Source: CAJXQU01 sp965223825
GTDB lineage: Bacteria > Pseudomonadota > Gammaproteobacteria > CAJXQU01
DNA length: 64,000 bases
Assembly (NCBI GenBank): GCA_965223825.1
Contig: OZ245018.1
Span: 2,170,001 to 2,234,000 of the forward strand
Direction of reading: 5' to 3'
The notes beneath the pieces are model-generated. The model was not told the origin of the DNA. It worked only from the letters and a program-made list of their open reading frames with translations, and searched no databases. This document shows, piece by piece, positions 53,209-62,283 of this stretch. The position numbers and the translations under genes are program-made. Within the stretch, counting starts at the first letter, position 1. Every line of letters starts with the position of its first letter.

Positions 53209-54234
53209 TTACGTCATAAAAAGGCCATTCCGAGCCGCATACTCGATCGCGTTATTCACCGCGATCGTGTCTGGGCCTTGATCCGAAATTTCTATTTCGA
53301 TTTTTTCATCTTCTGTAAATTCGATTTCACGCTCACCATCTACCGCGACCACACCTGATTTCGTTTTAATTTCGTAGCGTTTACCTAATTCGATTTTCTT
53401 ATGATCAAGAATCGCAACCGGTTCAAATAACCCCGGAGCAATAGGAATTGAAACGTGTTTAGACGCGGGATTTTCTGCATCCAAATCGATATACAAACCG
53501 GCTGATTCATCGCGTGAAACGGGTTGAATAAATCCACCAACCGCTGACATACCGATCGCATTTGGTTCGCAAAATGAAAGAAAGATTTCCCGCACTTCAT
53601 CCATTCTCCACAGGGCTTTCGCACCAACCCAACGCTCACGCGTGATCGCAACATCAACCAATGCCATGTCACGGTATTCACCATTGACATAGATCAAGAC
53701 TTTTTTATTTGTGTGTTTTATTTCAGCGTCAGGCACGAGTTGATTGATATATAAGCTGATCGCAAGTCCCACTAATGTCGCTTCGTAAAAACGAGGGAAG
53801 GCGTTATTGGTGCCTGTGGAAATTCCTGCGATCGGGATCGATCCGATTTGTTTTGCCACCGCTCGATGGGTGCCATCTCCACCTAAAACCACTACGGTGT
53901 CTGCCTTGATTTCTTTTAAATGTATTGCCGCCAGTTCTGTATCGACAATGCTTTCTGTAACCAGCATTTCAATAAATTCGACTTCAGGTAAAGTGCTTGC
54001 TTTACTGCTCTTCAGAGAATGGAGGTAACGTTCAAGATGGGCACGCAAACCAGAACGATCGGGCATCATGACGACTTTATCTACGCCGAAATACCCTAAG
54101 GCAACAATTATCCGAATAACGATATTGGCCCGTTCTGATGTTTGTAATGTATTTGCACATGAGACGACACGGCGAATATCTCTCGATGATAGTGGATTCG
54201 CGATAATGCCAACGGTGCGTTTGGTAGTTTTCAT
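53209..54234 (-). CDS. acoX: AcoX, NAD-kinase-like protein of the acetoin operon
   Basis: A 341-residue protein with the ATP-NAD kinase fold. It opens TVGIIANPLSSRDIRR, has VVLGGDGTHRAVAKQ (GGDGT) and GISTGTNNAFPRF. AcoX is a regular but poorly understood member of aco operons; a role in phosphorylating or sensing a cofactor is suggested only by the fold. It is the first gene of acoXABC. A sigma-54 promoter lies 38 bp upstream. Motifs intact. Confidence 0.9.
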   Translation of the reverse strand: MKTTKRTVGIIANPLSSRDIRRVVSCANTLQTSERANIVIRIIVALGYFGVDKVVMMPDRSGLRAHLERYLHSLKSSKASTLPEVEFIEMLVTESIVDTELAAIHLKEIKADTVVVLGGDGTHRAVAKQIGSIPIAGISTGTNNAFPRFYEATLVGLAISLYINQLVPDAEIKHTNKKVLIYVNGEYRDMALVDVAITRERWVGAKALWRMDEVREIFLSFCEPNAIGMSAVGGFIQPVSRDESAGLYIDLDAENPASKHVSIPIAPGLFEPVAILDHKKIELGKRYEIKTKSGVVAVDGEREIEFTEDEKIEIEISDQGPDTIAVNNAIEYAARNGLFMT

Positions 54235-54271
54235 TATAATTTATTGTTATTGGTCTCTTGCATATCGATAT

Positions 54272-54287
54272 AGCAATGCAAATGCCA
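54272..54287 (-). promoter_or_regulatory. Sigma-54 (-24/-12) promoter of acoXABC
   Basis: On the minus strand TGGCATTTGCATTGCT has TGGCA and TTGCT with the exact -24/-12 interval. The predicted start is near 54260, about 26 nt before the acoX ATG. Aco operons are known to use sigma-54 with AcoR, so the match agrees with precedent. The rest of the gap 54288-54547 shows no gene. Confidence 0.8.
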
Positions 54288-54547
54288 ATAAAATACTCAT
54301 TAGAAAACAGTATTAAATTATTTATTCACCGATCAACAAATTATCCCTATCCAACTGTTTTTAAAAGATATTAATCCTCACAATCAAGACCGCCACGGTT
54401 TTGCAATTTGATCATTACTATTTATTTTCAGCTTTGTGATCAGAGACAGCGTGACAGATGTTCCATATAGGAAATGTTAAAGAAACAGATGCGAGGTGGC
54501 GTAAAAGGTTTAGAGAGTCATTATTTTCAACGATCGTGCAAACAAAA

Positions 54548-54575
54548 AAAAAGCCAGTGAAGACACTGGCTTTTT
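54548..54575. terminator. Bidirectional terminator
   Basis: GCCAGTG/CACTGGC (54553-54559 with 54564-54570) plus flanking A and T runs make a hairpin of up to 12 bp with a four-base loop. It lies between the cytochrome c lipoprotein gene and the acoX promoter, so on the minus strand it can end the second quinoprotein transcript before the aco promoter. Confidence 0.75.
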
Positions 54576-54690
54576 ATAGAATATTTCTTAACGAAAGTAA
54601 GTCGTTATTTGCGCATCATTCATTGCGTATGAATTGCAACTAAACCAGCATAACGCTGAATTAAACTATCGTGGACTAAGTCAAAAAGGC

Positions 54691-55074
54691 TTATTCTGAC
54701 AGTGTTTGCAGATATGCAACGAGCTGCCAACGTTTTTCTTCAGAAAGATTTTTCCACGGCGGCATGTTAAGTGAACCACGTTTCTTACCTTCTGTAATTG
54801 TTTTAAACATGTAATCCGCTTCCAGGTTTCTTCCTGCAAGTTTTTTTGCTTTACCGCCTGAGCCCGCAGCACCATGGCAATAAACGCATAATGAGTTAAA
54901 GGTTTTTTCACCTTTTGTTACTGAGTCTGGAGCAGATAATACAACTGTTTTAATAGTTTGCTCTTCTGTCACTTTTTCCGCTTCTATAGCGGCTTTCTCT
55001 TCATCACAGGCAATCAAGACATTTGTCATAAACAAGCCCAAAAGAACACTGATAGAAACTACAATATTTTTCAT
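54691..55074 (-). CDS. Cytochrome c lipoprotein
   Basis: A 127-residue protein starting MKNIVVSISVLLGLFMTNV, with a lipobox LIAC at about residue 22, so the protein is probably lipid-anchored. One haem site CVYCHGAAG and a Met ligand in LNMPPWKNLSEEKR. A start 5 or more codons upstream is possible. It follows the second quinoprotein by 71 bp, with a strong hairpin between. It is the likely electron acceptor for that enzyme, held at the membrane. Different from the soluble cytochrome of the other operon. Confidence 0.85.
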   Translation of the reverse strand: MKNIVVSISVLLGLFMTNVLIACDEEKAAIEAEKVTEEQTIKTVVLSAPDSVTKGEKTFNSLCVYCHGAAGSGGKAKKLAGRNLEADYMFKTITEGKKRGSLNMPPWKNLSEEKRWQLVAYLQTLSE

Positions 55075-55098
55075 AACTTTCTTTCTCATTTTTAAATA

Positions 55099-55123
55099 GA
55101 GAAGGAGGCGAGGCCTCCTTCTC
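55099..55123 (-). promoter_or_regulatory. Strong hairpin between quinoprotein and cytochrome genes
   Basis: A perfect 11-bp stem GAGAAGGAGGC/GCCTCCTTCTC with a three-base loop lies 22 bp after the quinoprotein stop. It is followed on the minus strand by TATTTAAA, only a partial T run. It may act as an attenuator or 3' stabiliser, giving more dehydrogenase than cytochrome. Confidence 0.6.
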
Positions 55124-55145
55124 ATGACGTCATGTTACGACGTTA

Positions 55146-56825
55146 TTACTTTATCTTGAATGCGATCAGTGTTGATGCACCGGGTAATTGGTTAATACCA
55201 GGATATGCCGTTGCTGCAAAACCTGGCGCTAAAGAACCCCAACCACTTGGTACGAGAATGTACTGCTCGCCATCAATTGCATAGCTAACAATACCAGCAC
55301 GAATGCCACTGCCTGTATTAAATTTCCAAAGGACGTTTCCGTCTTCTGCATCATAGGCAAACACATTACCTCTCGCATCACCATTGAATACTAAGCCGCC
55401 AGCAGTTGATAACACACTACCATAACCCGGCATGTCATAATCAACGCTCCATTTCAGCTCACCAGTCAGTGGGTTATGTGCATCTAATCTTGCCGAGGCC
55501 TTGTCTCCCGGAGGCGCAACAGCTTTGATAGCTGACACACCTAAAGTCAACGCAGCAACACTACCCAATGAATCAGGATCTGTTGGTCCCGGCGTCACAG
55601 TGTTACATGCTTCTTGCGCATTGTTATACCACAAACCAGTTTGCGGATTGTATGCACCATGGTTCCAACTTCTTGCGCCTAACAGGTATGGACAAATCGT
55701 GATTTCTTCACCTTCTTTTGGTGTAACACGACCGATCAATTCACCTGTTTTAGGATCAATGGTTTCGACATAATTAACGTGTTTCGCGAATTTCCAGACA
55801 TTTTCAATTTTGCCTGTGGCTTTTTCATAAACGAAAACAAAACCACCCTTATTCAAATGTGCGATCAACTGTTTTCCATCATGCTCAAAAAACATGCCTT
55901 CATAAGCTGAATCATAATCGTAGGTGTCATGAGGAATTTCTTGATGGCTCCATTTAACTTCACCAGTTTTACCAGTAAGCGCTAAGTAACTCGCCGCCCA
56001 TTTATTATCGCCTTCACGTCCAACAGGATAAAAGTCAGGTGATGCATTACTGGTACCAATATAAATGGTATCTGTCGCTTCATCATACTGGCCCGGTAAC
56101 CAAGCAGTACCACCGCCTATTTGACCACTATCACCAGGCCAACTTTTCGGATCATCAAACTTTAACGTTTCGAATGTCCACGCTTTTTCACCGGTAATCG
56201 CATTAACTGCATAGATTTTACCGCGTACAGCTTGATCACCACCCGTGGTGCCACCGTATAAAATATCACCGGCTAATTGTGGTGGTGAAGAAAATAAACA
56301 ACCGAAACAATCTCTTGGTTGCGTTACTTGTGAAGACCACTTCTGCTCACCTGTTTTCATATCGATCGCAACGAAGCGACCATCCAGTGTTCCGAGGTAG
56401 ACATTACCATGCCCCACCGTCACACCGCGCGAGGCATTGGTGTAAAAGACTTCATCAACCACAGAATCCAATTCTGGTTTGTAGTGCCAGATTGTTTCAC
56501 CTGTTTTACCATCTACAGCAAAAACATTATTGTTAGGTCCAACGTAATAAATTACGCCATCAATTACGATCGGCGTTGCTTGCAAGCCATTTGCAATCTC
56601 ACCAGACTGGTGCATAAACGCGACTTCAAGCCCAGCGACAGTGTCTTTATTCACTTGTGTTAACGGACTATGACGCCAGCCATTATCCAGCCGATGATAA
56701 CGCGGCCAATCACTCGCATTATCTTCAGCGACAACTTGCCCAGCGCCAATACTCATTCCTAGTACTAAACACGAAAATAGTGTTTTTCTGAACGTACCAC
56801 CTGATAGTTTTTCAGTGCACTTCAT
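55146..56825 (-). CDS. Second PQQ-dependent dehydrogenase, divergent active site
   Basis: A 559-residue periplasmic quinoprotein with a signal peptide ending near VVA (residue 33) and propeller repeats (VFAVDGKTGETIWHY, FVAIDMKTGEQKW). It keeps the PQQ-stacking Trp242 (GGGTAW), Asn260 (GTSNASPDF), catalytic Asp303 and a second Asp305 (TYDYDSAYE) at the lanthanide position. The vicinal Cys pair is replaced by Phe127-Tyr128, and the usual Glu ligand reads Asp197 (TGGDQAVRG). A CFGC pair (173, 176) is extra. It is clearly different from the first enzyme and may have another substrate. It is preceded by a sigma-54 promoter and acoR lies divergently, so acetoin or its precursor alcohol may be the signal. 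Confidence 0.85.
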   Translation of the reverse strand: MKCTEKLSGGTFRKTLFSCLVLGMSIGAGQVVAEDNASDWPRYHRLDNGWRHSPLTQVNKDTVAGLEVAFMHQSGEIANGLQATPIVIDGVIYYVGPNNNVFAVDGKTGETIWHYKPELDSVVDEVFYTNASRGVTVGHGNVYLGTLDGRFVAIDMKTGEQKWSSQVTQPRDCFGCLFSSPPQLAGDILYGGTTGGDQAVRGKIYAVNAITGEKAWTFETLKFDDPKSWPGDSGQIGGGTAWLPGQYDEATDTIYIGTSNASPDFYPVGREGDNKWAASYLALTGKTGEVKWSHQEIPHDTYDYDSAYEGMFFEHDGKQLIAHLNKGGFVFVYEKATGKIENVWKFAKHVNYVETIDPKTGELIGRVTPKEGEEITICPYLLGARSWNHGAYNPQTGLWYNNAQEACNTVTPGPTDPDSLGSVAALTLGVSAIKAVAPPGDKASARLDAHNPLTGELKWSVDYDMPGYGSVLSTAGGLVFNGDARGNVFAYDAEDGNVLWKFNTGSGIRAGIVSYAIDGEQYILVPSGWGSLAPGFAATAYPGINQLPGASTLIAFKIK

Positions 56826-56932
56826 TAAACTGACCCCCTAAGGATGCATTTTTATAAATTCTGTTCTCCACACAACCCAACGTTAGAGATGTCACATAAC
56901 ATTTCTCTCGCAGATGTGTCGAAATAGAAGAT

Positions 56933-56948
56933 AGCAAAGCTTATGCCA
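56933..56948 (-). promoter_or_regulatory. Sigma-54 (-24/-12) promoter of the second quinoprotein
   Basis: On the minus strand TGGCATAAGCTTTGCT has TGGCA and TTGCT at the exact interval. The predicted start is near 56921, giving a leader of about 96 nt. It lies in the 387-bp region shared with acoR, which holds no other gene. No plus-strand promoter for acoR could be picked with confidence. Confidence 0.75.
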
Positions 56949-57212
56949 TAGATTATCTATTTGTTTTTATTGATGTAATTTAAATATCCCCCAAAAGGAT
57001 GGTACATATGTTACGCGAGATATTTATCATTTGTGCCAAGAATTATTTAAATCACGTCGTGCTTGATTTATCTATAAAACATGTATAGCGTGGTCAAATA
57101 AAAAGACACATCCTGGTTCAAAACCACACTGAATGTGCGGCAAAATAATAATATAACAGCACCCATATAAGACTCATGTTGTGCTGTAAAAAGGTCATGG
57201 AGTCAATCGATT

Positions 57213-59204
57213 ATGTTCGCTCAATCACAGAAGCATATTGAGCATATACTGGAATCCGTATATTGCCCTGAAAAAACAACTTCCACAGATATCAATGTTG
57301 ATCCCGCCATCATGCGATCGTGGCAACGTTGTGTCACAAACTATCACCTCGAACCTAGTTCCACTCGCAGTGCACGTATTCTTACTCAAGAAGAATTAAA
57401 AGATTTCAAACTTCCTGTTGAAGAGTTTTTATATGTTGCGAAATCTGGTTTATATCAACTTTATAATCAAGTAAAAGCGCTGGACTATGTTGTCCTGCTC
57501 ACCGATCGCAATGGCGTCACCGTTGACTATATTGGTAATGAGCATTTTGAAAAAGAATTTAAAGCAGCAGGCTTATATCTCGGTGCAGACTGGAATGAGC
57601 AACATGCTGGCACATGCGCAGTAGGAATTTGTGCAACAGAAATGGATTCAATTACAGTTCATTTAAATGAACATTTTGATGTCAAAAATACATCTCTCAC
57701 TTGTTCGGCTGTACCCATTTTTGATCCAAAGGGGTCACCTCTTGCAGTGCTAGATGTTTCTGCTCTGCAATCTCCGAGCAGTCGTGATAGCCAATACCTA
57801 CTTTTACAGCTAGTAAGATTACATGCACAATCTATTGAATGTGCTAACTTTTTACATCACTTTCAAAATAAGCACTCGATCATTCGATTTAGCCATTTAG
57901 AAAATTATGTCAATGTTAATGCGTCACATATGATCGCAGTCGATGACAGCGGCATGATCGTGGGAGCTAACAGCTCCGCAAGAAAATTCTTAACACAATG
58001 TGGATCATGGAAGGACCCAAATTGGAGTGATGCGATCGGGCAAAACATTAACCACTATTTTGATATTAAATTTAGTGATTTAACGAGTAAAAATAATTCA
58101 AATAAAAATAATGTTTGTGCTGCTAAATTAATCCGCAATACAGACATGCTTTATTTATCATTAAGTACACCTATTCATCAGCGATCCGTCGTTGTGCCAC
58201 GTGAAAAAGCAGCGCAAGCAGCATCACCCAAACTTACACTAGACAGCTTGTCCTGTGCAGATAGTGTGATGACTCGATCAGTCAGTATTGCTCGCCAGTT
58301 GTTAAACCATAAAATTAACTTCCTGATTCAAGGCGAAACCGGCAGCGGTAAAGAAGTATTTGCACGTGCAATTCATTTGAGTAGTCGTCGAGCGGACAAA
58401 CCGTTTATCGCCGTTAATTGTGCCGCCATTCCAGAATCATTAATTGAGAGTGAACTCTTCGGTTATAAGCCCGGTACTTTTACCGGCGCAAGACAAAAAG
58501 GCATGAAGGGTCTGATCTTGCAATCCAGTGGCGGCACACTATTTTTAGATGAAATTGGAGATATGCCGCTTCATTTACAAACTCGGTTATTACGTGTTTT
58601 ATCTGAACAAGAAGTCATGCCGCTTGGTTCGGACGAACCGATCCCGGTTGATTTAAACGTCATCTCGGCCTCACACAAACATATAGAAAAACTGATCGCT
58701 GAAGATGGCTTCAGAGAAGATCTGTATTTTCGACTCGCCGGTGCGACGGTGACGCTTCCTGCCATTAGAAAACGCCAAGATAAAGATTTTATTATCCAAA
58801 GCGTTTTAGAAATAGAGGCACCGGGGGCAGACATTAAAATTTCAGACGAAACGGTAGAATTATTAACCAGTTACCATTGGCCAGGTAATTTTCGTGAGCT
58901 GCGCAACGTCCTCCGTGTTGCATTAGCATTCAGTGAAAATAATGAAATCAAACCTGAGCATTTACCAGATGAGTTCCATATAAAACTACGTTCAAGTTAT
59001 TTAGCTCCTCAAGCTGATTCTGCAAAATTCAAAGAGTATGAAGAGAAGCAGGTTCCGTTGAATGCAGACGCGCAAGCGTTGTTAGAATCTTTGAAAAAAC
59101 ATAAGTGGAACATTACAGATACCTCGGATGATTTAGATATTTCTCGCAATACGATTTATCGCAAGATGAAGAAATATAAAATCATTCCACCAAACGAAAT
59201 GTAG
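57213..59204 (+). CDS. acoR: AcoR, sigma-54-dependent activator of acetoin catabolism
   Basis: A 663-residue enhancer-binding protein. A GAF-type sensor region is about 70-210 (VVLLTDRNGVTVDYIGNE, WNEQHAGTCAVGICATEMDS), followed by a PAS-like part. The AAA+ domain has Walker A GETGSGKEVF, the sigma-54 loop as GTFTGARQKG (a GAFTGA variant) and Walker B GGTLFLDEIGDM. A Fis-type helix-turn-helix closes the protein (WNITDTSDDLDISRNTIYRK). AcoR proteins sense acetoin or acetaldehyde and act without a kinase. It is divergent from the second quinoprotein and lies 3 kb from acoX. The GTFTGA variant occurs in some activators of this group. Confidence 0.92.
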   Translation: MFAQSQKHIEHILESVYCPEKTTSTDINVDPAIMRSWQRCVTNYHLEPSSTRSARILTQEELKDFKLPVEEFLYVAKSGLYQLYNQVKALDYVVLLTDRNGVTVDYIGNEHFEKEFKAAGLYLGADWNEQHAGTCAVGICATEMDSITVHLNEHFDVKNTSLTCSAVPIFDPKGSPLAVLDVSALQSPSSRDSQYLLLQLVRLHAQSIECANFLHHFQNKHSIIRFSHLENYVNVNASHMIAVDDSGMIVGANSSARKFLTQCGSWKDPNWSDAIGQNINHYFDIKFSDLTSKNNSNKNNVCAAKLIRNTDMLYLSLSTPIHQRSVVVPREKAAQAASPKLTLDSLSCADSVMTRSVSIARQLLNHKINFLIQGETGSGKEVFARAIHLSSRRADKPFIAVNCAAIPESLIESELFGYKPGTFTGARQKGMKGLILQSSGGTLFLDEIGDMPLHLQTRLLRVLSEQEVMPLGSDEPIPVDLNVISASHKHIEKLIAEDGFREDLYFRLAGATVTLPAIRKRQDKDFIIQSVLEIEAPGADIKISDETVELLTSYHWPGNFRELRNVLRVALAFSENNEIKPEHLPDEFHIKLRSSYLAPQADSAKFKEYEEKQVPLNADAQALLESLKKHKWNITDTSDDLDISRNTIYRKMKKYKIIPPNEM

Positions 59205-59215
59205 TCGCACGTGAA

Positions 59216-59248
59216 CAACAGGTGTTTCAGATTTTGAAACACCTGTTG
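59216..59248 (+). terminator. Hairpin after acoR
   Basis: A perfect 14-bp stem CAACAGGTGTTTCA/TGAAACACCTGTTG with a five-base loop GATTT starts 11 bp after the acoR stop. The T run after it is weak (AGCTTTCTG), but the stem is long. Confidence 0.6.
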
Positions 59249-59447
59249 CAGCTTTCTGAATTGTTCAACTCCCCTTTTCTCTCCCCTGGCATTCTTTTAA
59301 ATCTATATTTTTATTTAAACACCTTGCTAAGCCTCTGTAAGCTTTATCTTTTTCACCTCCACAGACTCTCTCCTCATTTAAATTTATTCAATTTCACTTA
59401 AATGGCACTCAACTTGCCCCTTCACTATTAATTATAAAAAACATGCA

Positions 59448-59563
59448 GCTAGGGGTGTTCATCGTCTGTTGTTCTTCAACACAGACCTTGAGCTGAGAGA
59501 GTACCCTTTGAACCTGATCTGGCAAAGTAACCCCCGTTACCGTACCGGCGTAGGAAAGCTCTA
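59448..59563 (+). ncRNA. TPP riboswitch (THI element)
   Basis: The leader of thiC contains the conserved THI-box parts in order: AGGGGTG, CTGAGAGAGTACCC, TTTGAACCTGATCTGG, AGTAAC and ACCGGCGTAGGAAAGCT. It should bind thiamine pyrophosphate and lower thiC expression. The thiC start follows 34 bp later, so control may act on translation. The preceding part of the gap from 59249 has no gene. Confidence 0.93.
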
Positions 59564-59596
59564 GCGGCATCATCATTTGAAGCAAGAGGTCAAAGT

Positions 59597-61450
59597 ATGA
59601 ATGCACGACTCGATGGCGATTTAAGCGCCACAGCCCAGGTGGACCAAGCCGCCATCCAACCGTTACCCAATTCGAAAAAGATCTACGTCGAAGGCTCACG
59701 TCCTGATATTCGTGTGCCCATGCGCGAGATCTATCAATCTGCCACACGCAGTGACCGTGGGCTGGAAGAAAACCCAGCCATTACCGTCTATGACACCTCC
59801 GGGCCGTATACCGACCCCAGTGTTGAGATTGATATCCGCGCTGGTTTAGGCGGTTTACGTGCTGGCTGGATTGCCGAACGTGACGATACCGAGCAACTGG
59901 CCGGCTTAAGCTCGGAGTACGGGCAACGTCGTGCTGCCGATCCTGAGCTGAAGTCCTTGCACTTCACTCGCACCATGCAACCGAGAGTCGCGGTTGCCGG
60001 CAAAAATGTCACGCAGATGCACTACGCTCGCCAAGGCATTATCACCCCAGAGATGGAATACATCGCCATTCGAGAAAATCTGCGTTTAAGCGAAATGACC
60101 GATGACAGCTTATTACAACGTCATCCCGGCCGTGGTTTTGGTGCGACCATCCCTGAACGGATCACGCCGGAGTTTGTGCGTGATGAAGTGGCCAAAGGGC
60201 GTGCGATCATCCCCGCCAACATCAATCACCCGGAATCCGAACCGATGATCATCGGGCGTAACTTCCTCGTCAAGATCAACGCCAACATCGGTAACTCAGC
60301 CGTTACCTCCTCCATTGAAGAAGAAGTGGAGAAAATGACTTGGGCGATTCGTTGGGGGGCAGATACCGTGATGGACCTCTCCACCGGTAAAAACATCCAC
60401 GAAACCCGCGAATGGATTATCCGTAACTCACCGGTGCCCATCGGCACCGTACCGATTTACCAGGCGTTAGAGAAAGTCGACGGCAAAGCCGAAGACCTCA
60501 CCTGGGAAATTTTCCGCGATACCTTGATCGAACAAGCCGAACAAGGCGTGGATTACTTCACCATCCATGCGGGTGTGCGACTGCAATACATCCCGATGAC
60601 CGCCAAGCGTGTTACCGGCATTGTCTCACGGGGCGGCTCGATCATGGCCAAATGGTGTTTAGCGCATCATCAAGAAAGCTTTCTGTACACCCACTTTGAA
60701 GACATCTGCGACATCATGAAAGCCTATGACGTCAGCTTCTCCTTAGGTGATGGCTTACGTCCCGGCTCGATTGCCGATGCCAACGACGAAGCCCAATACG
60801 CCGAACTGGAAACCCTCGGGGAGCTGACCCAGATTGCCTGGAAGCACGACGTGCAAGTCATGATCGAAGGCCCGGGTCATGTGCCGATGCACATGATCAA
60901 AGAAAACATGACCAAAGAGTTAGACGACTGCCACGAAGCACCGTTCTACACCTTAGGCCCACTGACGACTGATATTGCCCCCGGGTACGACCACATCACC
61001 TCCGCCATTGGCGCGGCGATGATTGGCTGGTTCGGCACCGCCATGCTGTGTTACGTGACGCCGAAAGAACACCTTGGCCTCCCGGATAAGGACGATGTCA
61101 AAGAAGGCATCATTACCTACAAAATTGCTGCCCATGCGGCGGATTTGGGTAAAGGCCATCCGACCGCGCAAATTCGGGACAACGCACTGAGTAAAGCGCG
61201 CTTTGAGTTCCGCTGGGAAGACCAGTTTAACTTAAGTCTCGACCCAGACCGTGCTTGTGAATTCCACGACCAAACCTTACCCAAAGAAGGGCATAAAACC
61301 GCGCATTTTTGTTCTATGTGTGGTCCCCACTTTTGCTCGATGAAGATCACCCAGGATGTGCGGGACTATGCCGCAGAGTTGGAAGAAGGGATGCAGGAAA
61401 AGTCCGAAGAGTTTAAACAGCTCGGTAGTGAGATTTATTTGCAGAAGTGA
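59597..61450 (+). CDS. thiC: Phosphomethylpyrimidine synthase ThiC
   Basis: A 617-residue radical SAM enzyme that turns aminoimidazole ribotide into the pyrimidine half of thiamine (HMP-P). It has the conserved ThiC sequence through GSRPDIRVPMREI, MVIEGPGH-type region (VMIEGPGHVPMHMI) and the C-terminal iron-sulfur motif CSMCGPHFC (Cys-x2-Cys-x4-Cys). It is under a TPP riboswitch. The GC content is clearly higher than its neighbours. The full length is normal. ThDP made from its product is needed by AcoAB. Confidence 0.98.
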   Translation: MNARLDGDLSATAQVDQAAIQPLPNSKKIYVEGSRPDIRVPMREIYQSATRSDRGLEENPAITVYDTSGPYTDPSVEIDIRAGLGGLRAGWIAERDDTEQLAGLSSEYGQRRAADPELKSLHFTRTMQPRVAVAGKNVTQMHYARQGIITPEMEYIAIRENLRLSEMTDDSLLQRHPGRGFGATIPERITPEFVRDEVAKGRAIIPANINHPESEPMIIGRNFLVKINANIGNSAVTSSIEEEVEKMTWAIRWGADTVMDLSTGKNIHETREWIIRNSPVPIGTVPIYQALEKVDGKAEDLTWEIFRDTLIEQAEQGVDYFTIHAGVRLQYIPMTAKRVTGIVSRGGSIMAKWCLAHHQESFLYTHFEDICDIMKAYDVSFSLGDGLRPGSIADANDEAQYAELETLGELTQIAWKHDVQVMIEGPGHVPMHMIKENMTKELDDCHEAPFYTLGPLTTDIAPGYDHITSAIGAAMIGWFGTAMLCYVTPKEHLGLPDKDDVKEGIITYKIAAHAADLGKGHPTAQIRDNALSKARFEFRWEDQFNLSLDPDRACEFHDQTLPKEGHKTAHFCSMCGPHFCSMKITQDVRDYAAELEEGMQEKSEEFKQLGSEIYLQK

Positions 61451-61484
61451 AGCGCATAACAGTATAGAAATAGGGAATTTAAAG

Positions 61485-62156
61485 ATGATTCGAATTTATG
61501 GTATTGGCGCAAGTAATTACTCGAGCTGTGTCAAAACGGTATTGCTTGAAAAAAATATAGCATTTGAAGACATCATACAATTTCCTAGTCAGGATGCCGA
61601 TGTAATTGCCCATAGTCCTATGGGCAAGGTTCCTTATATCGAGATTAACGGGCGCTACTTAAGCGAAACCAATGTGATCTATGACTATTTAGAAGAAACA
61701 CATTCTGAGCATCCGTTATATCCAGAAAATTCGCTTAAAAAAGCACAAGTAAAAGAGATTATTCGAATTGTCGAACTTTATCTGGATGCCCCAGCAAGAA
61801 GGCATATTGGCACGGCAGTATTTGGAGAACAACTCAATCAGAATGCCTTTGATGAAGTTCGACCTGCAATAGAGAAAGGTCTTAATGCTTTTTTACTAAG
61901 AGCAAAATTAGCGCCTTATGTTGCTGGAAATGAATTTACATATGCCGACATTTCAAGCTTCTTTATGTTGGGCTTTACGAATTTTCATACAAAAGAAATA
62001 TACGATTGGGATCTTACAACATCATACCCGCAGATTGGTGAGTATCTAAACTTTATTGGCCAACGGCCAACAATCTCATCGATACAAAAAAGTTTAGAGA
62101 ACTCATTGATGGAGATCATTAATAGTACAAAAGAAAGCAAGACAAATAACAAATAA
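61485..62156 (+). CDS. Glutathione S-transferase family protein
   Basis: A 223-residue protein starting MIRIYGIGASNYSSCVKTVL. It has an N-terminal thioredoxin-like domain (PMGKVPYIEINGRYLSETNV, with the cis-Pro and the Glu-Thr/Ser glutathione site) and a helical C-terminal domain. The frame extends upstream into thiC, but TAGGGA before the chosen ATG and the family length support this start. It lies 34 bp after thiC, perhaps co-transcribed; no link to thiamine is known. Substrate unknown. Confidence 0.82.
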   Translation: MIRIYGIGASNYSSCVKTVLLEKNIAFEDIIQFPSQDADVIAHSPMGKVPYIEINGRYLSETNVIYDYLEETHSEHPLYPENSLKKAQVKEIIRIVELYLDAPARRHIGTAVFGEQLNQNAFDEVRPAIEKGLNAFLLRAKLAPYVAGNEFTYADISSFFMLGFTNFHTKEIYDWDLTTSYPQIGEYLNFIGQRPTISSIQKSLENSLMEIINSTKESKTNNK

Positions 62157-62283
62157 CTTTACTCAAAAGTCTCGTAAGGTTGAGACACTAATAACAATAA
62201 ATTGCTAGTGACTGACACGCTTTTATTCAAGCATTGCGCAGTTAAAGGCAAAACACTCGCACGTACTGAACGGGATTACTTAT

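Noticed and set aside
54458..54643. 61-residue open frame on the plus strand
   Set aside because: It crosses the bidirectional terminator at 54548-54575, has no ribosome site and shows no family features.
59249..59447. Extra small gene between acoR and thiC
   Set aside because: No open frame with a ribosome site was found; the region is AT-rich leader and promoter sequence before the TPP riboswitch.
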